Position numbers and translations under genes: made by a program. This document shows positions 46,776-57,074 of a stretch of 64,000 bases of DNA, in pieces. Origin of the DNA: Trachythela sp. YZ-2020 (taxonomy: Eukaryota; Cnidaria; Anthozoa; Malacalcyonacea; Clavulariidae). Under the pieces are notes generated by a model. The model was not told the DNA's origin, searched no databases, and was given only the letters and a program-made list of their open reading frames with translations. Where the stretch lies: contig JADLSH010000145.1 in the NCBI GenBank assembly GCA_016169945.1, positions 1,859,501 through 1,923,500 on the forward strand, read 5' to 3'. Positions within the stretch are counted from its first letter, which is position 1. Every line of letters starts with the position of its first letter.

Positions 46776-47105
46776 TTGTTTTCCCTCAGATGTACAAGCT
46801 CCCTCTGTTTTGAACCTAAGAAATCGCTGTCGCTCCTAATCCTATTTCTGGGACCCCAAAACCGAGTTCGTTCGTTTCTTATTGTTATAACTAAAGGTGT
46901 ACTTTTAACGTGTTACAGTATGCTATTTATCTAGACTCGACTAAATGTTTTAATATGATCTTCTACAGTACATGAATATAGTAATACACTCTTGTCTGGT
47001 TTAGCGCTATGAGTTTCAGGTTTAGCGTATTCTACTTATCTCAACTCGAGTTTCTAGCTTTTAATATGATCCTATATACCTGAATATATACTCTTATCTG
47101 GTATT

Positions 47106-47438
47106 ATTATATTATACATTATTCAGCTCACTCCCCGTTGGGGCTTTTCAGTGACCGATTACATCAAGTATCTCGCTTACCTATATTATGTACGTAGCCT
47201 ACATCATCTATTTTTACAACAATTGTGATATTACTTTCCTAATCTGTATATCCTAACCCACCCAGTCAACTTTCCCTATGGGAGGAAACCGGAGTGCCCG
47301 GAGAAAACCCACGACTTTCGGCAGAGCGTTGACTTACTCTTTTCACATGAGTGTGATGAGTATAGTCCTCAGCGAGAATCGAACTCAAGACTCAGAGGTG
47401 AAAGGCGCTTGCCCTGACGACTGCGCCACCGAAGCCCC
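47106..47438 (-). mobile_element. tRNA-derived SINE with conserved central domain
   Basis: On the minus strand it starts GGGGCTTCGGTGGCGCAGTC. TGGCGCAGTCGTCAGGGCA fits the RNA polymerase III A box and AGTTCGATTCT (47375-47385) the B box. About 60 nt further is a block with CGTGGGTTTTCTCCGGGCAC and TCCGGTTTCCTCCCA, which I recall as the central domain of Nin-DC-type SINEs found across animals. It ends in an AT-rich tail after AGCCCCAACGGGGAGTGAGC. It lies inside the satellite. Confidence 0.85.
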
Positions 47439-47465
47439 ACTATAGTGCTATGAATCTCATGTTTA

Positions 47466-48096
47466 GATAGATAGATAGATAGATAGATAGATACAGTAGC
47501 TAGATAGATAGATAGATAGTTGGTTTAATAACATTTTACATGGCATGGCAGCCTACAAAGGCTGAATTGCGTAAAATACATAGTTAAATTTATAGACAAA
47601 CACACACATTTACATACGCACACAAACACATACACCAACATCTATTATGCATAATACATAAAAAGTTACAAAACGGATTCATGTCAGACCCTCACTACCA
47701 CCACCGCCACAATATAAGGTGACCACAAACTAAACAGAAACATAAAATAAAAATTAGGTCAGCGGCAATGGTAGTGAAAGTGAAATCAGAACCTCACTAG
47801 CTAGTATCATTAAACTACTCGATCTTTGACATTGACAAAATATAAGTGTCTCTGAACCGATTTGTCCGTGTGGTTGGACAGTCAAAATGATGCTGTCTTC
47901 TTAGGTTATATTGGTGGTAGAAGATGGTAAAGCTTGTGATCAGCATCAGACATAATTGTTTGGAAAGGTTTCTGACAAAGTTTCTGGCGCCTGTCTTTCA
48001 AAGTACTTATATTGTGTGTATTAAGATTGTCCGTGTAGGATAGTCCCGGAGATATAATAGACAACGCCCGCTTTTGAATGCGTTCAAGATGTTTGT
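47466..48096 (-). mobile_element. 5'-truncated LINE with GATA-repeat 3' tail and 7-bp target duplication
   Basis: ATGTTTA is present at 47459-47465 and 48097-48103. The minus strand encodes HLERIQKRALSIISPGLSYT and TLKDRRQKLCQKLFQ, the C-terminal end of a LINE polymerase, then a 3' UTR, and ends in a (TATC)n tail (47466-47519 on the plus strand as GATA repeats). It interrupts a satellite unit cleanly. Confidence 0.92.
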
Positions 48097-48777
48097 ATGT
48101 TTAATGCATTATGCTACTTATCTAAACTCGAATTTCTAGCTTTTAATATGATCCTATACCTGAATATATGATCCTGCATACTCTTGCCTGGTATAGTGCT
48201 ATACGAGTCTCATGTTTAGTATTTAGTATGTTTAGTGTATTACGCTATTTATGAATTTATCTCAACTCAAATTGTCTAGCTTGACTAGCTTTCAATAGGA
48301 TCCTATACCTGACTATGAGTCTCGTGTTTGACGTACTATGCTACATGAATGTACTAGTTGTCAGGTCTAGTGCTATCGGTCCCTTTTTAGCGTTTTCTGC
48401 GTTTTATAATTCTATGCTAATTATCTCAACTTGAATATAACCTTTAATTTGATCCTATATATGAATATACTCTTATCTGGTCTAGTGCTTATGAGTCTCA
48501 TGTTTTAGCGTTTTATGCTAGCTATCTCAACTTGAATTTATAGTTTTTATTATGATTATCCTATACATGAATATACTAATCTTGTCTGGTATAGTACTAT
48601 GAGCCTCGTGCTTTGTGTATTGTGCTACTTATCTCAATTTTCATACCTATACTAATATGATCCGATACATGAATCTACTCTTGTCTGGTGTATAGTGCTA
48701 CAAGGCTCTACCTATCAAACCTCGAATTTAAAACCATTAATATGATCCACTATAATAGCTCTTTTCTGGTATATTGC

Positions 48778-48902
48778 CAGCCTCGTACCCAGGCGCTTTG
48801 CTTGCTGCACGGTTACGTGAAGAGCGCGCGGGACAACACTTCAGTTTCCACGCGCGCGTCACGCAACCGCTTAGCACGTTAAAGCGCCTGGGTACGAGGC
48901 TG
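48778..48902. mobile_element. 125-bp palindromic MITE with 9-bp target duplication
   Basis: GTATATTGC lies at 48769-48777 and 48903-48911. The ends CAGCCTCGTACCCAGGCGC and their exact inverted partner give 20-bp or longer TIRs. The GC-rich core contains CACGCGCGCGTCACG-like sequence. The 9-bp duplication suggests MULE-type mobilisation. Confidence 0.92.
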
Positions 48903-48929
48903 GTATATTGCTACGAGTCTCATTAGTCA

Positions 48930-50320
48930 CAATGTTGCTAAAGCGGTAAAGCCAGAGGATGTGGCACAAATTGTGTGCAACTGTCATATCATGATGGATC
49001 ATGTCGACTCTAAACAATGTATTTCAAATATTTTCTTTTACTATAACTTTCTGTTACTGCATGCCACATAGGTTCCAGTGCTTGAGTTTGCGTGACCGAT
49101 ATGAACATCAAAACATTTCTATCCTTATAATTTCCCAGGAAATCTGTCAACAGCTACTTTGTATACTACCACACAATGACACAAACAGGTACTGTAAAAT
49201 GTTATTGGATACTTCTGTATCTGCATTGCTGGGTTTCAATTCCCGTGGTATAGATATTCATTGGTATATCTAATTTAACCAATTTCCCAGCGCAGAGTAC
49301 TTGTTTTCTTTCCGTTTTCTCGTTGTTAGTAAGACGAAGTAAAACACGGAGTACAGATATGAATAAAACCTGGCGATGTTAATTCCTGAATTCTACGTCA
49401 ATTCCTAATTTAGTGCATCATCGTTCCGAACTACTGATGAACTCTAGTGAATTTGTTGCCGTTATCTTGATTGTTAGCATTACTGCATGCATTGCGAGAA
49501 TGAAATTAGTACTGGGGCTCAGCTAGTTTACACCGCAAAGCTTTTATACTGTAGTTTAAACTTGAAATATTGATATAATGCAAGATCAAAATATAATCTT
49601 GGGGTTTGCCCCGATTTGCATAATTTAAATTTGCAGGTTAAAAGTCATTAATGCAATGAATTCCATGCACAACCTTTCTTCCGGACACTGTTTATCATAT
49701 TTGGCATGATGTTGTGTAATGTCGATGCTGATACTTCTTAGATTTGTAAAGATAGCGGAGCTATTGGGGAGCTGCTGGAGGTCTTGGCCCTACCCAGGTT
49801 TTCCTGTACTGCAGATGTTTTCTGGCCTCCCTGATTATCCAGCCTTAGCATAAGTGTTGGCATCATGTGCACGGCGATGTTGCATTAGCAACAAAGTACA
49901 TAATTTATGTTCGCGGTTTGTTTCGGTCTTTCCACAGTTTATACAAAGAAAAAATGTGCCAATACATATTGCGAGAACTCAGACCAGTTTCAGCATGCAA
50001 GTCATAAAATATCGATACATCAAAGCGCAAAACCAACATAAATAAGAAAACTCAATTGGTCCAAAAGCTACAAACTGTTTCTACAGCTTCGAATTCCAAA
50101 ACCCATTTCTGTAATTACGCTTTCCTCATTTTACTGCTCCCACGCATATTTATAAATATGCGTAATTAATAAACTCGGCTCGGCTTCCCGTGGCGGAAAT
50201 GACAATATGTCTGTACAGATTGTAATTAATGGCAGGGAAGTGCTGTCCTTTGGGACAACACTTCGCCACGTGAAGTGCAATTTACAGGTCATTCAGGTCG
50301 AAAATGCGACCTAATTACCT
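48930..50320. other. No gene recognised inside the intron
   Basis: AT-rich sequence. ORFs at 49001-49273 and 49854-50045 have no recognisable domain and are not supported. Confidence 0.55.
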
Positions 50321-50768
50321 GGCCTAGAGACTTGATGGGTCAGTCATACATAGTTAAGAACCTTGCACCAATGGTTGGTCACCAGTCCAACTAGGACTCA
50401 ATTTCAACGAGCTGACTGACCTGAACGGGGGTCCGCCTGTTCCCCTGTTATCTGGAGGTCCTCTAGAAAAACCTACAGCTTTTGCATGCTCTGTCAGGTC
50501 TTGAGAGCCCTTACTGTCTCAGTATAAACCAATGGTGGTCTCTAGACCATCAGGCCTCAACTCACTGAACAACATGCACAGAACTGGCTCACCCCCTCTG
50601 CAACCTAGAGGCCCTCCTGTTCCTCTAGGTAAAACTTAGGTTAGCTAGAGCCTCTAGACTGTTCGAGCACTTCCTTGCCCAAAATATATGCCTGTTGTGT
50701 TTGTTGTCTTGCTAAAGTTGCCAGTTGCCCAAAGTACTTTATGATATATTTCAACATATTAAACTTCA
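50321..50768 (+). repeat. ~447-bp dispersed repeat, inverted copy of 3296-3742
   Basis: Contains CTAGACCATCAGGCCTCAAC and TCTTGAGAGCCCTTACTGTC in the order of the other copy. It ends about 160 bp before the NACHT exon acceptor. Confidence 0.85.
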
Positions 50769-50930
50769 TTAACTGAATATCAATGAGATCCTCTTATTGA
50801 ACCGCACTCGCCTTCATCTAGTTCGACTGCTACTACCACGATTAGTTGTTTGTTTTATGTTGACTGTTGAGGTATATTGAACCCAGTTAACTGAATTAGT
50901 TTTGATAATTTTTCTTCTTGCAATCGTAGG

Positions 50931-53900
50931 TTGCTCTCGTCCTGTTGAAATATCGCCAATTAACGCATTTGGCTTGAACGAATTCGACTTTACTACAACT
51001 CATTTGTCTTACAAACGAGAGAATTTCTATGGAAGAAATTGGTTCTTCAGAGAGCTGGATGACATTTTTCAAAACAATGACGCTCCTCGAGGCGTTCTCA
51101 TCACCGGAGATCCAGGATCTGGAAAGTCAGCACTGATGTCACAACTGATTTGTTCACCCTTTTCCAGCTTGGCAATTTACGACAACATTATTGGATATCA
51201 TGTCTGTGATTATTCAGAGGTAATTACGCGAGATGGTTCTTCTTTTGTGCGTAATTTAGTGGATCAGATTGCGAGTAATATTCCCGAGTATGCTAGTCGT
51301 ATAAATGATGAGAAACAGATACGAACTCACCTCGACAAACGTTGTGAGCGGGACCCAACTGCATGTTTCTTTACAGCAATTATTGGACCTCTACGAGAAT
51401 TGAAAATCAAGTCAAACAACTTTAAATACATTGTAATTGATGGCCTAGATGAATGTAGTGAGAAGGACGGAGAAACGTCAGCAATATTAGACATATTTCG
51501 CAATAAAATGTCCTATTTTCCTCAATGGTTAAAAATTATCATGAGTTCACAAAACTGGACAACAATTACTGCTAAAGTATCTCGAACAGTGCGAAGAATA
51601 TCTTTAAATCCTGAAGATGAACGAAACATGGAGGATATTCGTTCTTACATTTCACGATATTTGAGAGGAAAATCTTCTTTCATAAGCAAGCTATGGAACA
51701 CAATTTCTCCAATAACTGACGAACTAACTAAACATGCAGAGGGCAATTTCTTGTTTGTGAAAACAGTCTTGGAGAATAACCTAGAGACTGATGGTAGGAT
51801 TAATTTTAATTCATTGCCAAATAGCCTGCATGACATCTACGACCAAATATTCCAACGATATTTTGTAAAAGAAGATTCTGCTCGTTTTGAAATCCTATTC
51901 GAAATTATTTTGGCTGCTGGATCTTTGCATGAAACGGAGATCATTGACATTCTTCAACGTCAAAATCAAGGTAAAGAAGTGCAGGCTCTCCTCGCACATG
52001 TATCTTCTTTATTGCATTTTGGACAAGATGGCACTGTAAGCATCTATCATCAATCTTTTGCGGAATGGTTAGTGAACAGCGACAACCGTGAATGGATTTT
52101 CCTTCCAAAAACGTCGAGGTCATGCGTACATCGCGGATTTTCTTGTTGAACATACAAAGAACATAAATATTGCCATGACATTTAAACAGCTATGTCGATT
52201 ATGTATGCATGTATTAAATTCTGGTGGCCCAAGCGACAAGCACAAAAAGCAGCTGGCACTCCTTAACGTTACCAAAATTCATAATCAGCAAAATGGTAAA
52301 TGTATTTTACACGAGCTTGCTCGAAGAGAAAACGGTTCTCGGTTGTTGGAAATCTTTCTTTCCAGCTTTTCCTCGGTTGATATTCCTGATTTTAACGGAA
52401 AGTCACCAGCGTATTATGCAGCACTTGACGGATTAGAGAATAATATAATGTTGTTTATTAATTACGGGACATGTGCTAATTGCATTCTAAAGAACGTATC
52501 TTCATTCGATGAAATTAAAGCTGCTATGAAACTAAAAAGACACGAGGAATCAAGCATAATGCATGTTGCAACTTATAATGGTCACACGAAAGTTATTAAT
52601 ACTTTGCTTCAACATAATGCCTCGTTTATTAAATTCAATGAGAATATACCGACATTACTACACGTCGCAGCAGAAAGAGGGCATATAGATCTTGTTAAAT
52701 TGTTGTACGATAACGGTGATGAAGCCAACATCATGTCTCTTCATCATGCTGCCACAAGAAACAATTTTCACGTTGTAAAGTATCTTTTAGAAACTGCTGG
52801 TGTCAAAGATGAATGTTTGCAGTGCAAACCTATAAGGTTCCCTCACTTTCGACGAAACAAATTATTGCGCGAAATTCATAATATGTTTTGCAAAACTGCT
52901 TTACACGCTGCTGTATCTAAGCATCATACCAATATAACAAAACTTTTATTGCAGTTTGGAAACTCAGCTCTGGATTGTAAACATTTTTCAGGGAAGACAC
53001 CGTTGATGGATGCTGTAGAACGAAATAACACGGAAATGGCGGAGTTGTTATTGCAAAACGGTGCTAATGTGGAAGAAAACTGTGGCGATGAAATATCACT
53101 GAATGTTGGTGAAACTTCTGGTGTTCAATTATTTTACGGAAAACGATCTCTGTATACTATTTACCGCGAGAAAACGTCTTGTGCATGTGGAAATAAAGCT
53201 CTTCATCTTTGTGCAAAGTACGGATTGTGGCACATGGCGAAATATTTGATTAACAATTGGAATGCCAGTGTGCTTGATAAGAATTGCAATGGTGAAACTG
53301 TTTGGAAAATTGCGAATCTATCGCACAATCAAGACTTTATTTATTACGGGACTCGAATGTTGCTTAACTTGGACGAGAAACCCGCATCGAACAGAAAATT
53401 AAGGAAAATAAATTTGAAACAACGCCGTACTTTTGCAGAGTTATTGAAAAAAATTTCCATGAAAACAAAACCTTATCACTCCAGTTTTCAATGTGACTCA
53501 ACATTTGAAGGGATGTCGCCATTACATATCGCCGCACTTATGGGAGTGAACATGTTAAATCGTGTATATAAGAGAGTCCAGGAAATTGCACCAAGTTTGC
53601 CTTTAAATTGCACCAACAAATATTGGATTACTCCCAGATATTTAGCGTATTTTTATGACAGTGTTCATGATTTAACAGATGAAAGACCAAGACGTCTAAA
53701 ACAAACTCCTCGCGGCAGTAATGAATATACGAAGACTATGTTACAATATCCTGATCGTGAAGCCGAGTTTCATATGATTTATAACTATTTCTATGATACA
53801 CCAGATCGAGTGAAATACTTTTCCATTTACGAGTCGTTTAAGAAGTTTGAAGATTTAGGTATAACAAATTGTCCTGGATATTATGAAATGCCTACAAAAG

Positions 53901-54436
53901 AAGCGCTGGAACCATCTTGCGACCGATATTTCACTACCGAATCGACTAAAAGAGATGCTGAAGATCTTCCGCAAAGTGCCACCGAAACTATGTTGCAAAA
54001 AACTTTCAACTGTGAGATTGTTTGTGTGTCTGTGTTAAAGGAATGCAAGGAGGCCACCGAACTGGAAGAAGTTGTGTTTAATGAACAAGAATTTACATCA
54101 TCTATTAAGGAAATATATGAGAAGATGCTGTGGGAGGAATATATGACAGACTGTGGCTGTCCTAGATATCTGAGTCTGCTGCAAACAATGTTTACTAAGT
54201 TACCGAAAGAAAATCGTTATGTCAACGAATTTATTTCTGAAAGAATGGGTTGGAAGGAAACTTCTCCCGACGGAGAAATTCTGAAGCGATGGCCTTCGTA
54301 CTTTCTTCACAAAAAGTTAAGGAATGAATATCAGTCTTATAAATATCTCGACGTTTTGAATGAAGGTTTTAAGATCAAAATGCGACGAAGTATTGACGGA
54401 AGCCTGGATGAAAACGATAACCAAGGCGATGTGTAA
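50931..54436 (+). CDS. Exon 2 of HEPN-NACHT-ankyrin gene: NACHT ATPase plus ankyrin repeats
   Basis: The exon follows ATCGTAG at 50930; the first two bases complete the Gly codon left by exon 1 and continue CSRPVEISPINAF. The NACHT/STAND ATPase has Walker A GDPGSGKS (51106-51129) and Walker B YIVIDGLDEC (about 51427-51456), in the ANKRD50/TANC-like style. Near 52097-52100 the frame shifts in a run of four T; the reading resumes in the next frame as SFQKRRGHAYIADFLVEHT. Ankyrin repeats lie from about 52540 to 53570 (for example TLLHVAAERGHIDLVKLLYD, then KTALHAAVSKHHTNITKLLL, TPLMDAVERNNTEMAELLLQ, KALHLCAKYGLWHMAKYL). The last ~280 residues form an unrecognised C-terminal region. STAND ATPases act as signal-gated oligomerising switches and ankyrin repeats usually sense ligand. 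The frameshift is either an assembly error or an inactivating change. Confidence 0.88.
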
Positions 54437-54458
54437 CTGGTTCGTGACCTGTTTTCCT

Positions 54459-54470
54459 GGGGGGGGGGGG
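54459..54470. repeat. G12 homopolymer
   Basis: A run of twelve G follows the stop codon of the ankyrin exon by 23 bp. It is a possible G-quadruplex or polymerase-slippage site. Confidence 0.9.
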
Positions 54471-55160
54471 AGAGACTACCGCGAAATTGCGCATATACCG
54501 AAGAATTACCCGTACAGCTATTAATATTAGGAGATACAACTTTCATAGTTTCAAATGCTATATATAATTCGAAAGACGTGAAGTAAGTAAATATTAAGTA
54601 AAAAGCCTGATTTCCATTCGGTATAGTATAACTTTTCTGTATGCCTTAAGATTTAGTGTTGCCATTATTGTTCCAATGTTACTACAGAAGAATTTAAGAC
54701 CAGAGTATGTTGAGAAAGCCTGCATTGTTTGGCAGACTCAAATTGTAGGTATTCTTCTCACAGGTGACTAAGGCAAAAATAATTGATTATCATGCAAGTT
54801 TTGTGAGATGAGAAACACAAGCATTAACCACATTAACACACCAAATATCACTTAAATCTGAAGTCATTCTATTTGCTCTCATGCAGTCAATTTATTTTTG
54901 AACCAGTTTATATGATCTTGAATCACCAGAATAATATTATCTTTACTTTCCAACAGGCATGATAAAATATTAAAAGGCATTTACTTGCAGTTTGCTGTAT
55001 TCATGCAAGCTTTAAGTAAATCTTTAACACCTTGTTGAATTAAAATAACACGGAAAATTTGCATTCTAATAAATAGTAAACAGTATGAAACACATTTAAT
55101 TCAAATTACAGAAAGTTCTGTGTAATATCCTAGGTGGAAACCTAGGTGTAATTTTCTAGG

Positions 55161-55349
55161 CTGTTAGGGGTTGTTCATAGGGCTGGGCTGGAAAACTGAG
55201 ACTATGCATCACTCAATTGGGAGCCTGGCAGACCAGGCTGGCACGGTTTCCATGTGAATGAAATTTGAAAACATGAGGCAGGATCCCAGCACTTACAAGG
55301 TAGCTGGTTTACCAGGCTGGTCCAGCTCATATGAACAGCCTTTTAGCAG
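55161..55349. mobile_element. MITE-like inverted repeat ending in (A)GGxTGTTCATA
   Basis: The left end GGTTGTTCATAGGGCTGGGC pairs imperfectly with the right end (rc GGCTGTTCATATGAGCTGG). A CCAGGCTGG motif lies inside on both arms. Exact borders and target duplication are not resolved. Confidence 0.6.
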
Positions 55350-56103
55350 ATCAATATCCTCCCAGAGACCAAAACTTGAATAAGTTTTTGGGCCTAATTA
55401 AAGGTCACGCCTCCGCTACGTATGAGTCCGCAATCTAGTTCTGCGGCATGGTGAAATGTGTCATGTAAGCGTATTAATAATCGTAATAATAAAGCCTCTG
55501 CGGAGGAGAGAGGCAATGATACAAGTAAGATATCATATGACAGCTAAAGACTTCATCTTCATTGATACGAAAAAGGTTTATAATCTATAAAATAAAATTA
55601 ATACCTAACGCAAGATTACATTCCAAAGTTGGATTTCCATTTTTATACACCCTATATTAACTACTCGATCGTGTGTGGAGTAAAAAATGCTTAGAATTCG
55701 TTACGCCTGTGACTGTGTACAATTAAGTTCAATCAAGACTAAAGTGTTGCATGCGTACTCAGTTGAGTTTGAATTCATGGGCGTTTACTTGACTCTAGAA
55801 ATGGGGAGTGTATGAGTGTATCTTTCGTACCCAACTACCCAAGAAAAAGGCATGATTAGGAGTTATGTTCGTTTCACAGAAACAGTATATATGAAGCACC
55901 CTGTGTCAACATTTACATGTTTAATATTACACAACGAGATTGTTTCATAGTTTTACAATATTTTTGCCAACCAAAGAAGTGGTCATTAATTTGAGAAGAA
56001 GTCAGACAAATATTTATAAGAAATATACTAACCGGAAATAAACACAAGACGAAATTACTCAAACGAAACATTAATTGTTTGAACCGTTGAGTTTTGTTCA
56101 ATG

Positions 56104-56460
56104 GAGACCTTACGATCTTACATGGCGCCAACGGGGAATACCAAAGCCGAACAGGAAAGCGTTAACGACGCAGCTACGTTTTGGCGTTGTGTGAAAATGG
56201 GATCATTATGTTGAAATAAAACAGTATGCGTGTGTGTCTATAAGTGTATGCATTTTGTTAAATAGTTTGAGATCAAAAAGAGTGGTTTAATGTAATGTGC
56301 GAAGTTCAATTTAAATTTAAATTGTCAAGTTAAAATTTACGTCTTGCAGTGCAATCGTAAGGTTGAATCTGTAACGGTAAACGGCATCGTCAGCGGCGCG
56401 CTCATTGCAGTCACTATAGACATTTCCGTTTCCGATGGCGTCGTGTAATCGTAAGGTCTC
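56104..56460. mobile_element. 357-bp MITE, same family as 396-786
   Basis: It starts GAGACCTTACGATCTTAC and ends with the inverted partner (rc GAGACCTTACGATTACAC). The terminal GAGACCTTA matches the element at 396-786. I could not see an exact target duplication. Confidence 0.75.
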
Positions 56461-57074
56461 TAATAGGCCTGCGCTGTAGCCCTGACCTAATAACGTACTA
56501 TAAGTTCGATTTTTCTCATTCAATAGAAGTACAGTCAAGGTTAAAATTAAATCTACTGCTATACTACATGTAAACAAGAAGCAGCCTCTGTGATTGGCTT
56601 GTCTCAGTCAATTCTAATATCAGTAGTTCACACCCTTTACTCACTATAATAGTTGTCAATTGTTTTGGGCAGGGGCGTAGTGTGACCATTTTGACTGCGG
56701 GGGTGTAACGTCTAATATTTACCGACGAACCCGTGGTCGTGCCCATACGATATCCACATACGATATCCTCCGTTTATATAGCTTCATGTTTTAATGTTTT
56801 TTTACACGTTAATATTATATATTTATATATCGATAGTTTTAAGTGTAATTGTATGACTCTATATACAGCTCGTACCTTTGCTCTATACAAACTTTGTATA
56901 CAACAAAAATCTTCCTAGGTTCAGACTAAGTGCAAGTTGTATGTAAATTGTTGGTCGTCACGTGCTGAAAATTATTGAACCATTTGTTCTTGCAGAACCG
57001 TGTTGTCAGACTCTTAACTTTAAACATTAAAAATTGAGTTGAATAACTAAATATTCATGGGTATAAACACTGTA

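Larger units (their letters stand above)
46908..48925. repeat. Degenerate ~100-118-bp satellite, about nine units, interrupted three times
   Basis: Units share CTATTTATCTCAACTCGA-like, TTTTAATATGATCCTATA and CTCTTGTCTGGTATAGTGCT blocks and a terminal GAGTCTCATG. Clear units lie at 46908-47018, 47020-47105, 48102-48212, 48213-48330, 48395-48502, 48503-48611, 48612-48710 and 48711-48925. A SINE, a LINE tail and a MULE-type MITE have inserted within it. Confidence 0.85.
44082..50930 (+). other. Intron of the HEPN-NACHT-ankyrin gene, filled with repeats
   Basis: The interval starts with GTAAGT and ends TTGCAATCGTAG. It holds a Penelope-like fragment, a hAT element, a ~108-bp satellite, a SINE, a LINE tail, a small MULE-type MITE and the dispersed repeat at 50321-50768. 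Its identity as an intron rests on donor, acceptor and phase only; no transcript is available. Confidence 0.7.
54471..57074. other. Intergenic region with two MITEs
   Basis: AT-rich interval between two convergent genes. AATAAA at about 55068 on the plus strand could serve the NACHT-ankyrin gene. Apart from the two elements listed separately I see no gene. Confidence 0.6.

Noticed and set aside
47360..47438. Functional tRNA gene on the minus strand
   Set aside because: A and B boxes are present, but the sequence continues into a SINE body and I could not form a credible acceptor stem.
50902..50930. Using the ATG at 50902 as the start of the NACHT protein
   Set aside because: The first nine codons overlap a polypyrimidine tract and AG acceptor, and the HEPN exon supplies the matching phase, so they are read as intron.
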